This document shows positions 30,795 through 32,878 of a stretch of 32,878 nucleotides of DNA, piece after piece (positions within the stretch are counted from its first letter, which is position 1; the number at the start of each line of letters is the position of its first letter). The stretch is taken from positions 1-32,878 of the forward strand of contig JAFGPV010000092.1 of NCBI GenBank assembly GCA_016936015.1. The letters run 5' to 3'. This stretch comes from Pirellulales bacterium. Lineage in GTDB: Bacteria; Planctomycetota; Planctomycetia; Pirellulales; Thermoguttaceae. A program made the translations under genes and the position numbers. Below the pieces are notes generated by a model. It ran no database searches. It was not told the DNA's origin and saw nothing but the letters and a program-made list of their open reading frames with translations.

Positions 30795-30932
30795 TGATTG
30801 ATCCTCAGGTTGTCGATGTTGCATTGACGCCCCGGGACGGCGGTCCCGGGGGAGTGGGACAACGCAATTTTCCCCGGAATTGCCATCCCGGGGCGTCGGA
30901 CAATGGATTATTGGATTTCTGAGGATCAATCA
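30795..30932. mobile_element. MITE-like element with nested inverted repeats
   Basis: Perfect 14-bp terminal inverted repeats (TGATTGATCCTCAG at 30795-30808, CTGAGGATCAATCA at 30919-30932) enclose a second perfect 12-bp pair (GACGCCCCGGGA 30826-30837, TCCCGGGGCGTC 30886-30897) and an inner GCAATT...AATTGC hairpin. It holds no coding capacity. A target-site duplication is not clear. It sits between the LON-domain gene and folE. Confidence 0.65.
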
Positions 30933-31013
30933 CCGGAGGGAGTGACGTTCCTGAAGGAACATTCATCCTAAAACCAGATGCCGGTCCGGTCAAGACGCGG
31001 CGCAGCCACGGCG

Positions 31014-31706
31014 TTAATTGCTGCTGAAGAGCGGGGGAAAACGGCCGTAGGCTCTGTTGCCGGGCAACGAGGCGATCTGCTCCAGCAACATTTCTGCCCG
31101 GCGGTAGACGTTTGTTTCGGCCAGCAGGGCGTGCTTCCGCTCCAGCGGGATATCGACCATGTAGCCGAGCACGTCGGTCAACAATCCCAACGGGACGTCC
31201 CCGTCGAGCAGTTGGTCGAGTTGTTCCCCGACTTCGGGCAGGGAGGGGACGATCTGCAACAAGGCTTCGCGGAGCCGGCGCTGCAGCGCGGCGTGGCACG
31301 GCGACTCCTGGAGCGGATAGACGTCTTCGCAGATCTCGACCTTCGCCTCGCGGAATGCGCTTCGCGGCGCCAGTTCGCCCAGCAATTTCACCCGTTTCAG
31401 TCCCAAGAGCAGGAGGTTGTACGTGCCGTCGGCCAGGCGGCAAGAGGTGGTGACGCAGCCGAGACAGGCCGCCGGATACCACAGTGGCCGCCCCTCGTAA
31501 TCCCGCTCCCAGCCGGGGGCCAAGAGGGCCATCGTGATCAACCGGTCGCCGGCCAAGGCGTCTTCGAGCATCGCCCGGTACCGCGGCTCGAAAATGTGCA
31601 GCGGCTGCATCACGTGCGGAAAGAGCACCAGATTCGGCAGCGGGAACACACGGACGGTCCCCGTAAAACTCTCGATCGAGAACGTCAATTCTTCAAAGGC
31701 GGCCAT
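31014..31706 (-). CDS. LON N-terminal (substrate-binding) domain protein
   Basis: 230 residues. It has the LON-domain opening VRVFPLPNLVLFPHVMQPLH followed by IFEPRYRAMLEDAL, a central GCVTTSCRLADGTYNLLLLG and a helical C-terminus with DVLGYMVDIPLERKHALL. Stand-alone LON-domain proteins are common; they lack the ATPase and protease parts of Lon and their substrate is unknown. A TATAAT promoter lies about 50 bases upstream. It is divergent from nth and followed by the 138-bp element and folE. Confidence 0.92.
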   Translation of the reverse strand: MAAFEELTFSIESFTGTVRVFPLPNLVLFPHVMQPLHIFEPRYRAMLEDALAGDRLITMALLAPGWERDYEGRPLWYPAACLGCVTTSCRLADGTYNLLLLGLKRVKLLGELAPRSAFREAKVEICEDVYPLQESPCHAALQRRLREALLQIVPSLPEVGEQLDQLLDGDVPLGLLTDVLGYMVDIPLERKHALLAETNVYRRAEMLLEQIASLPGNRAYGRFPPLFSSN

Positions 31707-31754
31707 TCAGCATTGGGGAAAGTGGTTTTTCACAGAGAAGTTGCTCTACCTATC

Positions 31755-31784
31755 ATTATACGCAGCCCTTTTCCAACCGGCCAA
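31755..31784 (-). promoter_or_regulatory. promoter for the LON-domain gene
   Basis: On the minus strand TTGGCC (31779-31784), an 18-base spacer and a perfect TATAAT (31755-31760), about 50 bases before the ATG. Confidence 0.6.
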
Positions 31785-31794
31785 TGAAAAGCCC

Positions 31795-31824
31795 TTGACA
31801 GGCCTCGCCAAGACGCCAGATTAT
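31795..31824 (+). promoter_or_regulatory. candidate promoter for nth
   Basis: TTGACA (31795-31800), an 18-base spacer and GATTAT (31819-31824), about 110 bases before the nth ATG. It lies back to back with the LON-gene promoter. Confidence 0.5.
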
Positions 31825-31933
31825 GGGAAGTCAGGAATAAATAGGTTCCCGCCTTGTTCCACCGCCGCGACCGCCGTCGCGGGGCGTTCAAGTCACATTC
31901 CATAGAGTCCAAACCGCGGCCGGAGGCCTTCTG

Positions 31934-32581
31934 ATGACAATCTCTTCTCCGCAGAAGCGATTTGCGTCCCAAGTGGTTCAAATCCTCCGCCGGCAGTATC
32001 CCGACGCCGCCTGCGCCCTGCACTTCCGCACCCCGCTGGAACTGTTGGTGGCCACGATCCTCTCGGCCCAGTGCACCGACCAGCGGGTCAATCAGGTCAC
32101 CAAAACGCTTTTCAAGAAATACCCCGATGCCGCCGCCTACGCCCGGGCGCCGCTGGCGGAACTCGAACGGGACATCCAGAGCACCGGCTTTTTCCGTAAT
32201 AAGGCCAAGTCGATCAAGGGGTGCTCAGAAGCCCTCCTGGAGCGGCATGGCGGAAAGGTACCCCGCAGGCTGGAGGAACTCGTCGAACTGCCCGGAGTCG
32301 GCCGGAAAACGGCCAACGTCGTGCTCGGGACCGCCTACCGTATTTCCTCGGGCGTGGTGGTCGATACTCATGTTGCCCGGATCGCCCATCGGCTGGGTCT
32401 AAGCGCCGAAAAAAATCCGGAAAAAATCGAGCAGGACCTGATGGGACAGTTACCGCAGGAAGAATGGATCGATTTCAGCCATCGTCTGATCCACCACGGC
32501 CGGCAGATCTGCAAGGCCCGGAAACCTCAATGTGAGGAATGCCCCCTGGGAAAAATATGCCCTCGGATAGGGGCGGGGTAA
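31934..32581 (+). CDS. nth: endonuclease III (base-excision DNA glycosylase/AP lyase)
   Basis: 215 residues. The helix-hairpin-helix ELPGVGRKTANVVLG carries the catalytic Lys125, and the catalytic Asp144 follows in GVVVDTHVARI. The C-terminal 4Fe-4S loop is complete, with Cys193, Cys200, Cys203 and Cys209 in the family spacing C-X6-C-X2-C-X5-C. SAQCTDQRVNQVT is also typical. It removes oxidised pyrimidines and nicks the abasic site. It is a single gene with its own promoter and a terminator about 100 bases downstream. Confidence 0.97.
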   Translation: MTISSPQKRFASQVVQILRRQYPDAACALHFRTPLELLVATILSAQCTDQRVNQVTKTLFKKYPDAAAYARAPLAELERDIQSTGFFRNKAKSIKGCSEALLERHGGKVPRRLEELVELPGVGRKTANVVLGTAYRISSGVVVDTHVARIAHRLGLSAEKNPEKIEQDLMGQLPQEEWIDFSHRLIHHGRQICKARKPQCEECPLGKICPRIGAG

Positions 32582-32588
32582 TGTGGAC

Positions 32589-32657
32589 GCGGCATCTTGC
32601 CGCGCTATGGGGCGGGGGCATCCGTATCGGTATGAAGCGGCAAGATGCCGCTTCTAC
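32589..32657. repeat. GCGGCAAGATGCCGC palindromes
   Basis: GCGGCATCTTGCCGCG (about 32589-32604) and GAAGCGGCAAGATGCCGCTT (from 32634) are the same palindrome in opposite orientation, directly after the nth stop. The 23-base unit at 32635-32657 matches 13476-13498 exactly. Confidence 0.85.
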
Positions 32658-32679
32658 GATCTCGATCAAGAAAAGGAGA

Positions 32680-32705
32680 CTGCCTGCCGGTTTCCCGACA
32701 GGCAG
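32680..32705. terminator. intrinsic terminator between nth and the PEP-CTERM gene
   Basis: CTGCCTGCCGG (32680-32690) and CCGACAGGCAG (32695-32705) pair with one mismatch around a four-base loop. TTTCC and then TTTTAATT follow on the plus strand, and TCTCCTTTTC on the minus strand, so it can serve both converging genes. Confidence 0.6.
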
Positions 32706-32786
32706 TTTCCGGGTTTTAATTATCCCTTATCCCCGCTTAACTCCCGGCGAGTCGCCGGGGGACTGAAGTGGGGGAATTATTAACTA

Positions 32787-32878
32787 CTATTTCCGCCGCC
32801 GAGCGGCCGCAAGCCCGCCCAGACCGGCCAGGATCAGGAGGATCCAGGTGCTCGGTTCGGGAACCGGAGCCGCGCCGG
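32787..32878 (-). CDS. C-terminus of a PEP-CTERM-sorted protein (partial)
   Basis: Only the last 29 codons and stop lie in the window; the gene continues beyond the right edge. The visible end is PVPEPSTW, a hydrophobic stretch ILLILAGLGGLAAA and a basic RRRK: the complete tripartite PEP-CTERM sorting signal. Proteins with this tail are exported and processed by an exosortase (EpsH/XrtA type), which is not encoded in this window. The stop is TAG at 32787-32789. Confidence 0.9.
   Translation of the reverse strand, partial: GAAPVPEPSTWILLILAGLGGLAAARRRK

Noticed and set aside
30805-31482. 225-codon open frame across the MITE-like element and the LON gene
   Set aside because: It runs through inverted repeats and the 3' part of a confident gene in another frame; Arg/Pro/Gly-rich shadow.

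Overview
The window looks like chromosomal DNA from a member of the Planctomycetota. Four things point there: a secreted protein whose N-terminus carries the LEGLEERRLLS motif followed by GEVED and autotransporter-type strand-repeat segments; a PEP-CTERM tail at the right edge; a very small lipoprotein ending in a DQPSH...THGGIM tail; and a high-GC, loosely organised gene order with many dispersed palindromic repeats. I see no rRNA or tRNA genes, CRISPR arrays, prophage or recognisable transposase. Family assignments come from reading the translations; no database search was possible.

Layout. 1-393: possible end of an upstream gene, then gene-free DNA. 394-7549 (minus): cinA, a 1690-residue alpha-2-macroglobulin-like membrane protein, and an ECF sigma factor whose stop overlaps the macroglobulin start. 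7550-9072: a 1.5 kb gene-poor, relatively AT-rich stretch. 9073-9153: a tiny Lys-rich peptide gene, then a strong terminator shared with rnc. 9274-12709 (minus): rnc with a structured leader, acpS, a Cys-rich membrane protein, trpS. 12812-14563: two hypothetical genes whose 3' ends are made of dispersed repeats, and a relic fragment of pyrD. 14564-18355 (plus): lepA, a small-protein/nucleotidyltransferase pair, hemW. 18404-23550 (minus): the intact pyrD, the small lipoprotein, an HU-family protein, a YkgJ-type cysteine-cluster protein and a secreted GH27 alpha-galactosidase-like enzyme. 23992-26892 (plus): a large surface protein with a gingipain-like cysteine protease domain. 26978-31706 (minus): a GlcD/GlcF-type FAD and Fe-S oxidoreductase, folE, and a LON-domain protein. 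31934-32581 (plus): nth. 32787-32878 (minus): the C-terminus of a PEP-CTERM protein.

Most genes are single housekeeping functions (translation: trpS, lepA; RNA processing: rnc; cofactors and nucleotides: hemW, folE, pyrD, acpS; repair: nth). The one clear functional unit is the ECF sigma / macroglobulin pair, in which the macroglobulin's N-terminus looks like an anti-sigma cytoplasmic domain followed by a membrane anchor, so an envelope protease-trapping protein may also be a transcriptional sensor.

The most striking structural theme is repeats that are tolerated inside genes. One palindromic family (protein signature PHPNPLPxGEG) sits in frame in three unrelated proteins (cinA, macroglobulin, FAD oxidoreductase). 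A second family (GGQTFLSD) is tandem in cinA. A third, a 29-bp repeat, forms the 3' ends of two neighbouring hypothetical genes. Other families occur between genes, including a 138-bp element with 14-bp terminal inverted repeats upstream of folE.
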